Positions 36,218 to 49,000 of a DNA stretch of 64,000 nt are shown here, one piece after another. Both the position numbers and the translations under genes were made by a program. Within the stretch, counting starts at the first letter, position 1. Each line of letters starts with the position of its first letter. Under the pieces are notes generated by a model that was not told the origin of the DNA, did no database searches, and saw only the letters and a list, made by a program, of their open reading frames with translations. Source of the stretch: Trileptium ribeirensis (Eukaryota > Nematoda > Enoplea > Enoplida > Thoracostomopsidae); NCBI GenBank assembly GCA_030248225.1, contig JASANE010011659.1:1-64000 (forward strand). The letters run 5' to 3'.

Positions 36218-36238
36218 ATAGGAATCTCGTTAATCCAC
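36137..36238 (-). rRNA. 102-bp fragment of eukaryotic-type 28S rRNA
   Basis: The minus strand matches the universal eukaryotic LSU block around the R1 insertion site: GTGGATTAACGAGATTCC, TGTCCCTATCTACTATC, TAGCGAAACCACAGC, GGGAACGGGC, GGCGGGGAAAGAAGACC and TGTTGAGC, in order and spacing. Homology ends at both sides. In place of the near-universal helix CCAAG/CTTGG around GGAACGGG it has GCGGTG/CACCGC, fully paired. That pattern means the changes occurred under selection for folding, in some functional rRNA lineage. The fragment is too short to be a working gene. It is either an insertion of rDNA from a divergent source or part of an element that carries this segment. Confidence 0.85.
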
Positions 36239-36835
36239 AATAACACACAATAGATATAATATCCAATACTCTAGCTATATATAGATGTTCATGATAATAA
36301 AACGATTTATCTTCAAGTTTACGCGACGGACGGAAACGGAAATTTTAATTATTGCAAATAAAAATAGCTGGTTGCATATGAATTAGTAGAATGATAAAGA
36401 AGACGTTATCCGGATATAATTTTTAATGCATAAAAGTTTCATGTCAACCCAGCTGGACGAAATATGTTATGTGGGTGGTTACGTTTTTATTATCGCGGGT
36501 AAGCTATTATACAATCAAAATGCCGTTTATAGTTTCAATTCCAATACGTTTTTATGCAGAATGGTTTGATTTCATTTAAATTATGTGATAGGATTTGCTA
36601 ATTCATTTTGAAATGGGTTAAAAATAGAATATCAAAATCGGATAAAATTGTACGTCGAAAGTAAAATTTTAAACAGCTTACTATAATCGGAAGAATTTTT
36701 GTGAAATAACCATTGCTTGATGCATTATTAAATATGAAACAAGCGATAAAACATCAGAACTTTTCACGATTCATTGCAATAAGGACATGGTCTTAAGGAC
36801 AAATTTTCGTGTTGCTCAATAATCGCCAAATAATT
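36239..36835. other. Unassigned AT-rich DNA
   Basis: No gene or repeat recognised. Confidence 0.5.
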
Positions 36836-36950
36836 TACTATTTTGAACTCTCTGCTTCAGCTGAATTTTATTATTAAGAACACACTCTTTCAGCTAATAT
36901 TATTATTTTGAACACTCCCTCCCTGTCAGTTGAATTTCGTTATTTTTGTC
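36836..36950. repeat. Diverged tandem repeat with CTCTTTCAGCTGAATTTTA
   Basis: Three diverged units of about 40 bases share a core like ACTCTCTGCTTCAGCTGAAT followed by TTATTATT. Two closer-matching units of the same family lie at 37612-37668, immediately before the 30-bp minisatellite. Confidence 0.7.
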
Positions 36951-37611
36951 TCAGCCGTCAGGCTGTGACATTGAGTTCACCTTCTGTCAGAGTGTGCATT
37001 AAAGCTTTATTTGCACTGCACTGCACGTACCTGTTATAGTCATAAAAGCCTTTTCAGATCCGACCGCTCGAGTCTGCATGCCAGGCAAAAATGGCATGCA
37101 GCAAACGTCCCGGATTTGCTGACTACAATGGAGATGAAAACATTTAGGAACTCCGAGAATTGATGACATCGAAAATTATATTATCAACTTTACCAGGTCT
37201 GAATTCATCGGGATTTAAGATTAAATTTTAGATGAGAGACAACGTATTACCAGTATTGATATGACTGTCGTTTCTTCCTTAAAAATGGTGTAAGTGAAAA
37301 TTTATAGATGGTTAGAACTCGTTTAGTATTTCTATCGCAGGATAGTCAACACATAGGATTCTTCCTATTTTATAGACAGCATATTCGTAAACGCTAAAGC
37401 CAAATAATTTGACATGTTTCAAAAACCATATATTATGCTGAACCGTCGTAAAGTTTATATTTAAATAATTATATGTAGTCAAGGCGCATAAATTCTATTG
37501 TTAATAGCAATATGACTGCTGTGACATTTTTCTTTTAAGAAGAAAACTTTTTCGTTTTCAAACGCAAAGTTCTTGAGACATAGTATGTGTTTCCGACAGG
37601 GTAGCTTGTTA
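36951..37611. other. Unassigned DNA between repeat blocks
   Basis: No gene recognised. A GC-richer patch at about 37055-37120 has GGCATGCAGC and TGCATGCCAGGC words in inverted sense (CTGCATGCCAGGC against GGCATGCAG). Confidence 0.45.
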
Positions 37612-37668
37612 ACACTCTCTCTTTCAGCTGAATTTTATTATTTCAAACACTCTGTTTCAGCTGAATGG
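37612..37668. repeat. Second block of the CAGCTGAAT repeat
   Basis: Two units with ACACTCT-TTTCAGCTGAAT, the same family as 36836-36950. Confidence 0.75.
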
Positions 37669-37783
37669 GTGTATCAACTAAAATTACATAAATAGATTAT
37701 AACTAAACATACCATCTGGTAAACACGTCAGCAAAAAAGTGTCTATTGAGGCGGAAATTTTTTCGTAGAACTATAAATAAATC

Positions 37784-38580
37784 CTAAGTCGCAGTGGGTT
37801 GTTAGAACTATATATAAGGCGCAATGCGTTGTTAGAACTATATATAAGGCGCAATGCGCTGTTAGATCTACATTTATGGTTCAAAAGGATGTTAGAACTA
37901 TATTCAAGGCGCAGTCAGCTGTTAGAACTATATATAAGGCGCAATGAATTGTTAGAACAATATATATCTAAGGGGCAGCGGGCTGTTAGAACTATATCTA
38001 AGGCGCATTGAGCTTTTAGAACTATATCTAAGGCGCAATGGGCTGTTAAAACTATATCTAAGGCGTAGCGGTCTGTTAGAACTATATCTAAGGCGCAATG
38101 GGGTTTTAGAACTATATCTAAGATGCTATGAGCTGCTTCAACTATATCAATGGCGCAATAGATTGTTAGCTCTATATCTAAGGCGCGATCGGACGTCAGA
38201 ACTACATCCCAAGGCGCAATGGGATGTTAGAACTATATCTAAGGCGCAATGGGCTGTTAGAACTAAAGCTAAGGCATAATGGGCTGTTAGAACAATATCT
38301 AAGGCACAATCAGCTGTTAAGACTAAATGCTAAGGCGCAATTAGAACTGTGTCTAAAGCGCAATGGACTGCTAGAACTATATCTAAGGCGCAACGGGCTG
38401 TTAAATATATATATAAGGCGCAATGGGTTGATAGAACTATATCTAAGGCACAATAAGCTATTAGGACTAAATCCGCAGTGGGCTGTTAGAACTATGTCTA
38501 AAGCGCAATGGGCTGTTAGAACTATATCTAAGGCGCAATGGGCTGTTACAACTATATATAAAGCGCAATGGGTTGTTCGA
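37784..38580. repeat. 30-bp minisatellite, about 26 units
   Basis: The unit is close to AAGGCGCAATGGGCTGTTAG followed by AACTATATCT. Units vary by substitutions and small indels (some 24-33 bases). Because 30 is a multiple of three, long plus-strand frames (37799-38011, 38224-38658) with a repeated LLELYLRRNG-like decapeptide appear; indels break the frame and there is no support for translation. Confidence 0.95.
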
Positions 38581-41465
38581 TCAGCGGGTGTATTTATAGC
38601 ATCTTGTTCACTGCAGTTTTTCATGAATTCTCATTTTTGTGTATTTAGTGTGTGCTGATAAATATCTCTGACAGATAAACATATATAAATATATAAAGAT
38701 TAACCGTTGAGTTGAAAACCCTATGTTACATCAAACATTAATTCGCTCGCCGTTGCTGCGCTAGTTTGAAGTGTTTTACAGATGGACTATAATTAAGTAT
38801 ACGAAATTGGTCAAAGTTAGACCTTAGTAACGGTGGCTAGCATCCCACGATAGTCTCCTACTAATGACCTCATTTGATTGCAAATGAAATTCAATATCTA
38901 ACCTTCATGACTGTTCTAATTAAAATATCAAAAATTGTTTATTGTATATACGAACTACTTAGCTAGTGCCAGGTAGTTTTCACTGTTTTTTGGACTAAAC
39001 TGGCAGCTTCAACCCAACGGCTACAGCGTAGCATCTAGTTGTATTGTTGTTTCACATAATGAAACGCAACTCATGCAAATTTTTCTACCGAATTTTACTC
39101 CAATAAAATCATTTCTATAAACGTTGTTTGAAGGTCTAGGCTTAAATATGGACAATATTAACTAATAACAATTTGCTTTACCCGACTCTCTAAAGCTTTG
39201 TAACTGGGAAATAGGATGAATTTTATACAACATTTATACCATTAGATTCAAATCTTTAGCGAACAAAAGTATGTATTATATACATAATGATTATAATATA
39301 TTATTGTTATTAAAATGTGTGGTTACTGATACAAACTGATACCTGTCAAACAATTACCTAAATTTGTGCCTGCCTTAGTTTAACATGTCAACATTTACAA
39401 ATCGCTTCAGTCGTCATTTTCGTTCATCCATTCGTTCTCTTGCACATTCATGTGAGCTTAGTTTGCTGTTGCGGCTGTTGTTGTTGCTGACAGCTTTTAT
39501 GTGACCACATAATCATAGTGGCCACCGACGACATTACTGTATTCGTGATATTGGTCAAATAAGTTTGAAGCAAAATATAACGAGAAATATAATTATATAC
39601 GCATTATCATACTCTTTATTGTTGCCAATATCAATTCTAAGTAACTGTTATATACATCTTCTGACAATTATAGTGTTATTGAGTAGAAACCACAGACCTA
39701 CATTCTACACAGTCAATCTGAGCAACAAACGAGATTATTGCGATTATGGTCTCAGGCCACAAGCGGGTCACAAATAATATCTGGAAGTATAATTCGCAGC
39801 GGTGAAGTTTCTGGTATTGGCAGTCAATCCTATCTATATGTTAATAGTCATAGATTCCCTCAAGTAACTAAAGACCGTGATCAGTATCTAGTATACTGAG
39901 ATGAACGCAGTATAGCTAACTTTCTAGTTTTGACAAATGGCACCTTTTTTGTTAAACAAAATTTTGTGGACAAATCGCTAGATTTATCAAATTTGGGTAT
40001 TGTGCCGCTAAATGCTAGACAAACAGAATCGGTCTTGTATTTGTGACGCTTCAGTTCCCTTTACCTGTGTCCCATATATCATCATTTTACCGATAGACTA
40101 GTTTAAGTGAAGATTTTTATGTTTCGTACATGAAGCATAGTTGATTTTGTATAAGGCCACTATGGGAACCCAAAGCCCTATGGGTCTAGGAGCTCGTACC
40201 TGTATGATCTATGGAGAAATTTTTAGTTTGCGTGTGTACCTGTAATTGCTTCAGCTGTGTACATAGCATACAAGTATAGCTGAGCGGTTACCAAACACTC
40301 TTTGCAAGTCACCAAATTGGATAGCGTAGTATTCGAAATACCTCGAAGTAAAATTGGTAGTATTCAATTTGCGCTGGATACTGATCCACAAAGGCTTAGT
40401 CACGGTACGATTCTGGACGTAGTTAGATTCTGATATATCTAATGGGCTATTTACGATATCTTATAAGCGCTATGACTCTACATTATTTAGTAGTGAAACC
40501 TGAATGGATAGTCAAGTGACAACTTAATAATTGGGACTAGCTATCAGTTTTGTATTAAAGATATAACTACCGTTTCTAAGTATTTTCGTACTTTGACAGA
40601 ACTATTAAAGACAATATAAAGTGCCTTGATTGTCCATGGTTGTATTTGTCAAAACTACGAAACTGCATCGTGCAAAAATTCGCCACAAGAATTCTGCTAT
40701 CGGCATTCGCGGTTAACGAACACAAACCTGGGCTCCGTGATGTCCTAATGCAATTTGAGTACGCGTATATTTTCTGAATTCGCACGCTTTTATGCACGTT
40801 AATTAAATGACTGGTAAATCACGTAGTTATTTTTCCAGGCTATTGCTGTATGTGCGACAAAAACCTGGTTACTAATTACGTTTTCAAGTTGCTATTACTA
40901 TTGCTAAATTGTAAATTTGTGACTACGAACGCAAGCGACTACGTGTTGATGTATCGCAAATCGTGTCCGCGCTATCCTAAGTCATATTTTTACGCAAAAA
41001 CGATACGCGACAAGAATATATCACAGAATTAGAATTTGTAGTTTATGAAGAATTTGAATTCGAATATTTTCCTGTTCGATGGTTGTTACTAGCGGAAGCG
41101 TAAACCTATTTACATTCTCTCAAAAAACTTATCTAATAATAGTACCCAATAAGCAATCATAATTGTTCCAAAACAAAAATCTTACACAATTTATTTGAGC
41201 TTTCAAATCATCAGAACTTTATTATTTTACAGAAATTTAGTTGTACTGCTAGAGTGCCTATAAGCGAACACGCACATATCCAATTTATTTATCTAATTCA
41301 ATTATTATTTCATTCACGATTATCAAAAACCAAATTAGATTTTCTCACAAATCTATTATACAAACATCGGCGAAAAACCGATAGATAATGATGAAAAGTT
41401 GACGCTTTTGTAATTCTCTATAGGTCGAAAATAGCCAAGTTTTTCGTTTTAACACTAAACTGGTT
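38581..41465. other. Unassigned DNA
   Basis: No gene recognised. At about 40267-40285 there is TAGCTGAGCGGTTACC, which resembles a tRNA A box, but no B box follows. Open frames up to 73 residues are unmatched. Confidence 0.5.
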
Positions 41466-41655
41466 CAGCGGCGTAACCAAGACGAGGAGGCACCGGTAGG
41501 GGGCGTGTCCCTCATATAACCATCCGTGTCCATCCGTGAACGATAAGAGTAAAGTGGAGTATAAATTTATGTGGCTCATATATATTTAAGTCTGTGCCCA
41601 ACCTAGCAAATCCAGTGCCCCCACCCACCTGGAGAATTTTCTGGCTACGCCTCTG
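41466..41655. mobile_element. Short hAT-like miniature element
   Basis: Left end CAGCGGCGTAACCA and right end (reverse complement) CAGAGGCGTAGCCA match at 12 of 14 and are of the hAT type. The interior has AGGCACCGGTAGGGGG near the left and CCAGGTGGGTGGGGGCAC inverted near the right. The flanking 8 bases (AACTGGTT and TCATAGAC) do not match, so the target duplication is lost or the copy was rearranged. Confidence 0.7.
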
Positions 41656-42534
41656 TCATAGACATAGTCATTTAACACACAGACATCAAGAAATAATTTT
41701 TCGAAGGGACAACAGTTTTCGTTGAAAGAAAGGAAATTTATGCAAACGAATCATATTTCAATTTTTCAATTTTGCATTTCAATTCATTAGCCCGTGAAGT
41801 TCTCGGACCGAAAAAGTGTACTCCACAGATAATCCCAGCATTTCAGGATCTTCCCACGCCTTGTCTATAAAATGACAGCATCACTCATGACGTCTAGTTA
41901 GTTGGGCTTTTCCCTTATACATCATTTTTCTATATTTATGAAAGTTAGTTTTAAAGACAGGCGGTGATGCGCTTGAAGAATTATAGAACCAAATTAGTCG
42001 TGCCGTAGCTCGTCGCCTCAATTATAGAGCGACGGCGTGACAAATTGTCCTCTACACGAGCGATGAATGAAAATATCCTTTTGTTAGTTCAACGCCTTTG
42101 ATAGTTCGTCGTCGTTGATGAAACTAGTCATCCAAAGTTTCTGCGTGACAAACATGTATACCATTTTGATTTCTGAGCTACTATGGAAAAAACTTTTTTT
42201 TACGAAGCGACAGATTACTATTTGCTGCCATTTTCTAAATATGTAATACTCTTGTAAAAAGTTAGTCGGAACAAATACTAATGAGCAGACTATAAATTCA
42301 TTGTTGGTGATTGCTGAGACTGTCGTACAACTTGTTCAGTGGATTATCAATTGAGTATTAAGGTACATAAGCATTTAGGTCCAAATTTTTGCCCAGTCGT
42401 GGTTCTCTATTGCGTTGATCGGTTAAATTTGCTTAAAAATTGTGTTTTTAATTTATTCCCAACTACCGCTGCGCCTTTTGATACGCTAAATTCGATAATC
42501 TATTAAACCATAAACCATAGCTTTATAGAATCGG
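41656..42534. other. Unassigned DNA
   Basis: No gene recognised on either strand. Confidence 0.5.
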
Positions 42535-42660
42535 GACGAGGGGCGTGGTAGAGGGTGAACAGCTATTTGTGCTGAAGGTCAGGTGTTCAAGCTTATTCCA
42601 GGGGCTTCGTTCCAAAGGGGGTCCGAGCTAAATGGATAACCCCCTCACCCCCTATAAGCA
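42535..42660 (+). mobile_element. Possible tRNA-derived short element
   Basis: A GC-rich patch reads GGGGCGTGGTAGAGGG at about 42540 (tRNA A-box-like) and GGTGTTCAAGCTTATTCC at about 42583 (B-box-like, one insertion off GGTTCAA), followed by CCAGGGGC. Spacing of about 40 bases is as in tRNA genes. A folded tRNA with paired acceptor stem is not evident. It lies 350 bases left of the large satellite. Confidence 0.35.
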
Positions 42661-43011
42661 TGCATGGAATACAGTTGCAATACTTTTGCAGTCGTTGTGA
42701 TAGTCGGAAAAATTAACTCAAAGGAACGAAAAAATCCAAACAGGTAACGTTTTCTAAACTTAATCGGGTGATTTCTTGTAACTGACATCGCTTTATGTTT
42801 CATTGGGACCGTAGGGTTTCCGTAGTTTAAGAAACATTTCACGACGTGTTCTATATTCCACATTATTTCGTTTCACCGTTACGCAATGTTTGTATGACGT
42901 CGGTGTACCGGTTACGTAATTTCATTGAGATCGTCAGTATTCAGTTATGTCATTTTGAATATTATTATATATTTGCCATAGCAAATTGTTTTATGACCGA
43001 CTTCTTCTAAC

Positions 43012-46000
43012 TGAAGAGGCTCTCGGCCTGGAAGTGGTGGTGTTTTCGGCTGCACCTGCTTCTGGCTCATGCTGCCTTGTAAAACTTCAGGCTTTGCCCT
43101 GTTTAGTTTACAATGGTATTTTTTCTTTTCACCGGTGAAGCATCATTTAATAGAAAAATGGAGAGGCGGTCGGCCAAGAAGTTGTGGTATTTTCGGCTCT
43201 ACCTGCTTCTGGCTTATGTTGACTAAAACTTCAGGCTTTGCCCTGTTTAGTTTACAATGGTATTTTTTTCTTTTTACCGGTGAAGCATCATTTAATAGAA
43301 AAATGGAGAGGCTGTCGGCATAGAAGTTGTGGTGTTTTCGGCTCCACCTGCTTCTGGCTCTTGCTGCCTTGTAAAATTCCAGGCTTTGCCCTGTTTAGTT
43401 TACCTTGGTATTTTTTCTTTTCACCGGTGAAGCACCATTAAATAGAAAAATAGAGAGGCTGTCGCCATAGAAGTTGTGGTATTTTCGGCTGCACCTGCTT
43501 CTGGCTTATGTTGACTAAAACTTCAGGCTTTGCCCTGTTTAGTTTACAATGGTATTTTTTTCTTTTTACCGGTGAAGCATCATTTAATAGAAAAATGGAG
43601 AGGCTGTCGGCATAGAAGTTGTGGTGTTTTCGGCTCCACCTGCTTCTGGCTCTTGGTGCCTTGTAAAATTTCAGGCTTTGCCCCGTTTAGTTTACCTTGG
43701 CATTTTTTTCTTTTCACCGGTGAAGCATCATTTAATAGAAAAATGAAGAAGCTGTCGGCATAGAAGTTGTGGTGTTTTCGGCTGCACCTGCTTCCGGCTC
43801 TTGCTGCCTTGTAAAACTTAAGGCTTTGCCCTGTTTAGTTTACCCTGGTATTTTTTCTTTTTACCTGTGAAGCATCATTTTTAATAGAAAAATGGAGAGG
43901 CTGTCGGCCAAGAAGTTGTGGTATTTTCGGCTGCACCTGCTTCTGGCTCATGTTGCCTTGTAAAACTTCAGGCTTTGTCCTGTTTAGTTTACAATGTTAT
44001 TTTTTCTTTTCACCGGTGAAGCATCATTTAATAGCAAAATGGAGAGGCGGTCAGCCAAGAAGTTGTGGTATTTTCGGCTCCACCTGCTTCTGGCTCTTGC
44101 TGCCTTGTAAAATTTTAGTCTTTGCCCTGTTTAGTTTACCCTGGTATTTTTTCTTGTCACCGGTGAAGCATCATTTAATAGAAAAATGGAGAGGCTGTCG
44201 GCGTAGAAGTTGTGGTGTTCTCGGCTCCACCTGGTTTTGGCTCTTGATGCCTAGTAAAGTTTCTGGCTTTGCCTTGTTTAATTTATCCTGGTAATTTTTT
44301 CTTTTTTAGGTGAAGCACCATTAAATAGAAAAATAGAGAGGCTGTCGGCATAGAAGTTGTGGTATTTTCGGCTGCACCTGCTTCTGGCTCATGCTGCCTT
44401 GTAAAACTTCAGGCTTTGCCCTGTTTAATGGTACTTTTTCTTTTCACCGGTGAAGCATCATTTAATAGAAAAATGGAGAGGCTGTCGGCATACAAGTTGT
44501 GGTGTTTTCGGCTCCACCTGCTTCTGGCTCTTGCTGCCTTGTAAAATTTCAGGCTTTGCCCCGTTTAGTTTACCTTGGCATTTTTTCTTTTCACCGGTGC
44601 AGCATCATTTAATAGAAAAATGGAGAGGCTGTCGGTTATAGAAGTTGTGGTGTTTTCGGCTGCACCTGCTTCCGGCTCTTGCTGCCTTGTAAAACTTCAG
44701 GCTTTGCCCTGTTTAGTTTACCCTGGTATTTTTTCTTTTTACCTGTGAAGCATCATTTTTAATAGAAAAATGAAGAGGCTGTCGGCCAGGAAGTTGTGGT
44801 ATTTTCGGCTCCACCTGCTTCTGGCTCTTGCTGCCTAGTAAAATTTTAGTCTTTGCCCTGTTTAGTTTACCGTGGTATTTTTTCTTTTCACCGGTGAAGC
44901 ATCATTTAATAGAAAAATGGAGAGGCTGTCGGCGTAGAAGTTGTGGTGTTCTCGGCTCCACCTGCTTCTGGCTCTTGCTGCCTAGTAAAGTTTCTGGCTT
45001 TACCTTGTTTAATTTATCCTGGTAATTTTTTTCTTTTTTTCGGTGAAGCACCATTAAATAGAAAAATACAGAGGCTGTCGGCCAAGAAGTTGTGCTATTT
45101 TCGGCTGCACCTGCTTCTGGCTCATGTTGCCTTGTAAAACTTCAGGCTTTGCCCTGTTTAGTTTACAATGGTATTTTTTCTTTTCACCGGTGAAGCATCA
45201 TTTAATAGAAAAATGTAGAGGCGGTCGGCCAAGAAGTTGTGGTATTTTTGGCTCCACCTGCTTCTGGCTCTTGCTGCCTTGTAAAATTTTAGTCTTTGCC
45301 CTGTTTAGTTTACCGTGGTATTTTTTCTTTTCACCGGTGAAGCATCATTTAATAGAAAAATGGAGAGGCTGTCGGCGTAGAAGTTGTGGTGTTCTCGGCT
45401 CCACCTGCTTCTGGCTCTTGCTGCCTAGTAAAGTTTCTGGCTTTACCTTGTTTAATTTATCCTGGTAATTTTTTTCTTTTTTTCGGTGAAGCACCATTAA
45501 ATAGAAAAATACAGAGGCTGTCGGCCAAGAAGTTGTGCTATTTTCGGCTCCACCTGCCTTTGGCTCTTGCTGCCTAGTAAAGTGTCTGGCTTTGCCTTGT
45601 TTAATTTATCCTGGTAATTTTTTTCTTTTTTCGGTGAAGCACCATTAAATAGAAAAATATAGAGGCTGTCGGCATAGAAGTTGTGGTATTTTCGCCTGCA
45701 CCTGCTTCTGGCTCATGCTACCTTGTAAAACTTCAGGCTTTGCCCTGTTTAGTTTACAATGGTATTTTTTCTTTTCACCGGTGAAGCATCATTTAATAGA
45801 AAAATGGAGAGGCTGTCGGCATAGAAGTTCTGGTGTTTTCGGCTCCACCTGCTTCAGGCTCTTGCTGCCTTGTAAAATTTCAGGCTTTGGCCTGTTTAGT
45901 TTACCTTGGCATTTTTTTCTTTTCACCGGTGAAGCATCATTTAATAGAAAAATGGAGAGGCTGTCGGCATAGAAGTTGTGGCGTTTTCGCCTGCACCTGC

Positions 46001-49000
46001 TTCCGGCTCTTGCTGCCTTGTAAAACTTCAGGCTTTGCCCTGTTTAGTTTACCCTGGTATTTTTTCTTTTTACCTGTGAAGCATCATTTTTAATAGAAAA
46101 ATGGAGAGGCTGTCGGCCAGGAAGTTTTGGTATTTTCGGCTCCACCTGCTTCTGGGTCTTGCTGCCTAGTAAAGTTTCTGGCTTTGCCTTGTTTAATTTA
46201 TCCTGGTAATTTTTTTCGGTGAAACACCATTAAATAGAAAAATAGAGAGGCTGTCGGCATAGAAGTTGTGGTATTTTCGGCTGCACCTGCTTCTGGCTCA
46301 TGTTGCCTTGTAAAACTTCAGGCTTTGCCCTGTTTAGTTTACAATGGTATTTTTTCTTTTCACCGGTGAAGCATCATTTAATAGAAAAATGTAGAGGCGG
46401 TCGGCCAAGAAGTTGTGGTATTTTCGGCTCCACCTGCTTCTGGCTCTTGCTGCCTTGTAAAATTTTAGTCTTTGCCCTGTTTAGTTTACCCTGGTATTTT
46501 TTCTTTTCACCGGTGAAGCATCATTTAATAGAAAAATGGAGAGGCTGTCGGCGTAGAAGTTGTGGTGTTCTCGGCTCCACCTTCTTCTGGCTCTTGCTGC
46601 CTAGTAAAGTTTCTGGCTTTGCCTTGTTTAATTTATCCTGGTAATTTTTTTCGGTGAAACACCATTAAATAGAAAAATAGAGAGGCTGTCGGCATAGAAG
46701 TTGTGGTATTTTCGGCTGCACCTGCTTCTGGCTCATGTTGCCTTGTAAAACTTCAGGCTTTGCCCTGTTTAGTTTACAATGGTATTTTTTCTTTTCACCG
46801 GTGAAGCATCATTTAATAGAAAAATGTAGAGGCGGTCGGCCAAGAAGTTGTGGTATTTTCGGCTCCACCTGCTTCTGGCTCTTGCTGCCTTGTAAAATTT
46901 TAGTCTTTGCCCTGTTTAGTTTACCGTGGTATTTTTTCTTTTCACCGGTGAAGCATCATTTAATAGAAAAATGGAGAGGCTGTCGGCGTAGAAGTTGTGG
47001 TGTTCTCGGCTCCACCTGCTTCTGGCTCTTGCTGCCTAGTAAAGTTTCTGGCTTTACCTTGTTTAATTTATCCTGGTAATTTTTTTCTTTTTTTCGGTGA
47101 AGCACCATTAAATAGAAAAATACAGAGGCTGTCGGCCAAGAAGTTGTGCTATTTTCGGCTCCACCTGCCTTTGGCTCTTGCTGCCTAGTAAAGTGTCTGG
47201 GTTTGCCTTGTTTAATTTATCCTGGTAATTTTTTTCTTTTTTCGGTGAAGCACCATTAAATAGAAAAATATAGAGGCTGTCGGCATAGAAGTTGTGGTAT
47301 TTTCGCCTGCACCTGCTTCTGGCTCATGCTACCTTGTAAAACTTCAGGCTTTGCCCTGTTTAGTTTACAATGGTATTTTTTCTTTTCACCGGTGAAGCAT
47401 CATTTAATAGAAAAATGGAGAGGCGGTCGGCCAAGAAGTTGTGGTATTTTCGGCTCCACCTGCTTCTGGCTCTTGCTGCCTTGTAAAATTTTAGTCTTTG
47501 CCCTGTTTAGTTTACCCTGGTATTTTTTCTTTTCATCGGTGAAGCATCATTTAATAGAAAAATGGAGAGGCTGTCGGCATAGAAGTTCTGGTGTTTTCGG
47601 CTCCACCTGCTTCAGGCTCTTGCTGCCTTGTAAAATTTCAGGCTTTGGCCTGTTTAGTTTACCTTGGCATTTTTTTCTTTTCACCGGTGAAGCATCATTT
47701 AATAGAAAAATGGAGAGGCTGTCGGCATAGAAGTTGTGGCGTTTTCGCCTGCACCTGCTTCCGGCTCTTGCTGCCTTGTAAAACTTCAGGCTTTGCCCTG
47801 TTTAGTTTACCCTGGTATTTTTTCTTTTTACCTGTGAAGCATCATTTTTAATAGAAAAATGGAGAGGCTGTCGGCCAGGAAGTTTTGGTATTTCGGCTCC
47901 ACCTGCTTCTGGGTCTTGCTGCCTAGTAAAGTTTCTGGCTTTGCCTTGTTTAATTTATCCTGGTAATTTTTTTCGGTGAAACACCATTAAATAGAAAAAT
48001 AGAGAGGCTGTCGGCATAGAAGTTGTGGTATTTTCGGCTGCACCTGCTTCTGGCTCATGTTGCCTTGTAAAACTTCAGGCTTTGCCCTGTTTAGTTTACA
48101 ATGGTATTTTTTCTTTTCACCGGTGAAGCATCATTTAATAGAAAAATGGAGAGGCTGTCGGCGTAGAAGTTGTGGTGTTCTCGGCTCCACCTGCTTCTGG
48201 CTCTTGCTGCCTAGTAAAGTTTCTGGCTTTACCTTGTTTAATTTATCCTGGAATTTTTTCTTTTTTTCGGTGAAGCACCATTAAATAGAAAAATACAGAG
48301 GCTGTCGGCCAAGAAGTTGTGCTATTTTCGGCTCCACCTGCTTCTGGCTCATGCTACCTTGTAAAACTTCAGGCTTTGCCCTGTTTAGTTTACAATGGTA
48401 TTTTTTCTTTTCACCGGTGAAGCATCATTTAATAGAAAATGGAGAGGCGGTCGGCCAAGAAGTTGTGGTATTTTCGGCTCCACCTGCTTCTGCCTCTTGC
48501 TGCCTTGTAAAATTTTAGTCTTTGCCCTGCTTAGTTTACCCTGGTATTTTTTCTTTTCATCGGTGAAGCATCATTTAATAGAAAAATGGAGAGGCTGTCG
48601 GCATAGAAGTTCTGGTGTTTTCGGCTCCACCTGCTTCAGGCTCTTGCTGCCTTGTAAAATTTCATGCTTTGGCCTGTTTAGTTTACCTTGGCATTTTTTT
48701 CTTTTCACCGGTGAAGCATCATTTAATAGAAAAATGGAGAGGCTGTCGGCATAGAAGTTGTGGCGTTTTCGCCTGCACCTGCTTCCGGCTCTTGCTGCCT
48801 TGTAAAACTTCAGGCTTTGCCCTGTTTAGTTTACCCTGCTATTTTTTCTTTTTACCTGTGAAGCATCATTTTTAATAGAAAAATGGAGAGGCTGTCGGCC
48901 AGGAAGTTTTGGTATTTTCGGCTCCACCTGCTTCTGGCTCTTGCTGCCTAGTAAAGTTTCTGGCTTTGCTTTGTTTAATTTATCCTGGTAATTTTTTTTC

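Noticed and set aside
37799..38658. Leucine-rich repeat-like protein (repeated LLELYLRRNG)
   Set aside because: Direct product of a 30-bp minisatellite; unit length variation shifts the frame repeatedly.
40262..40330. tRNA gene
   Set aside because: Only an A-box-like word is present; no B box or cloverleaf follows.
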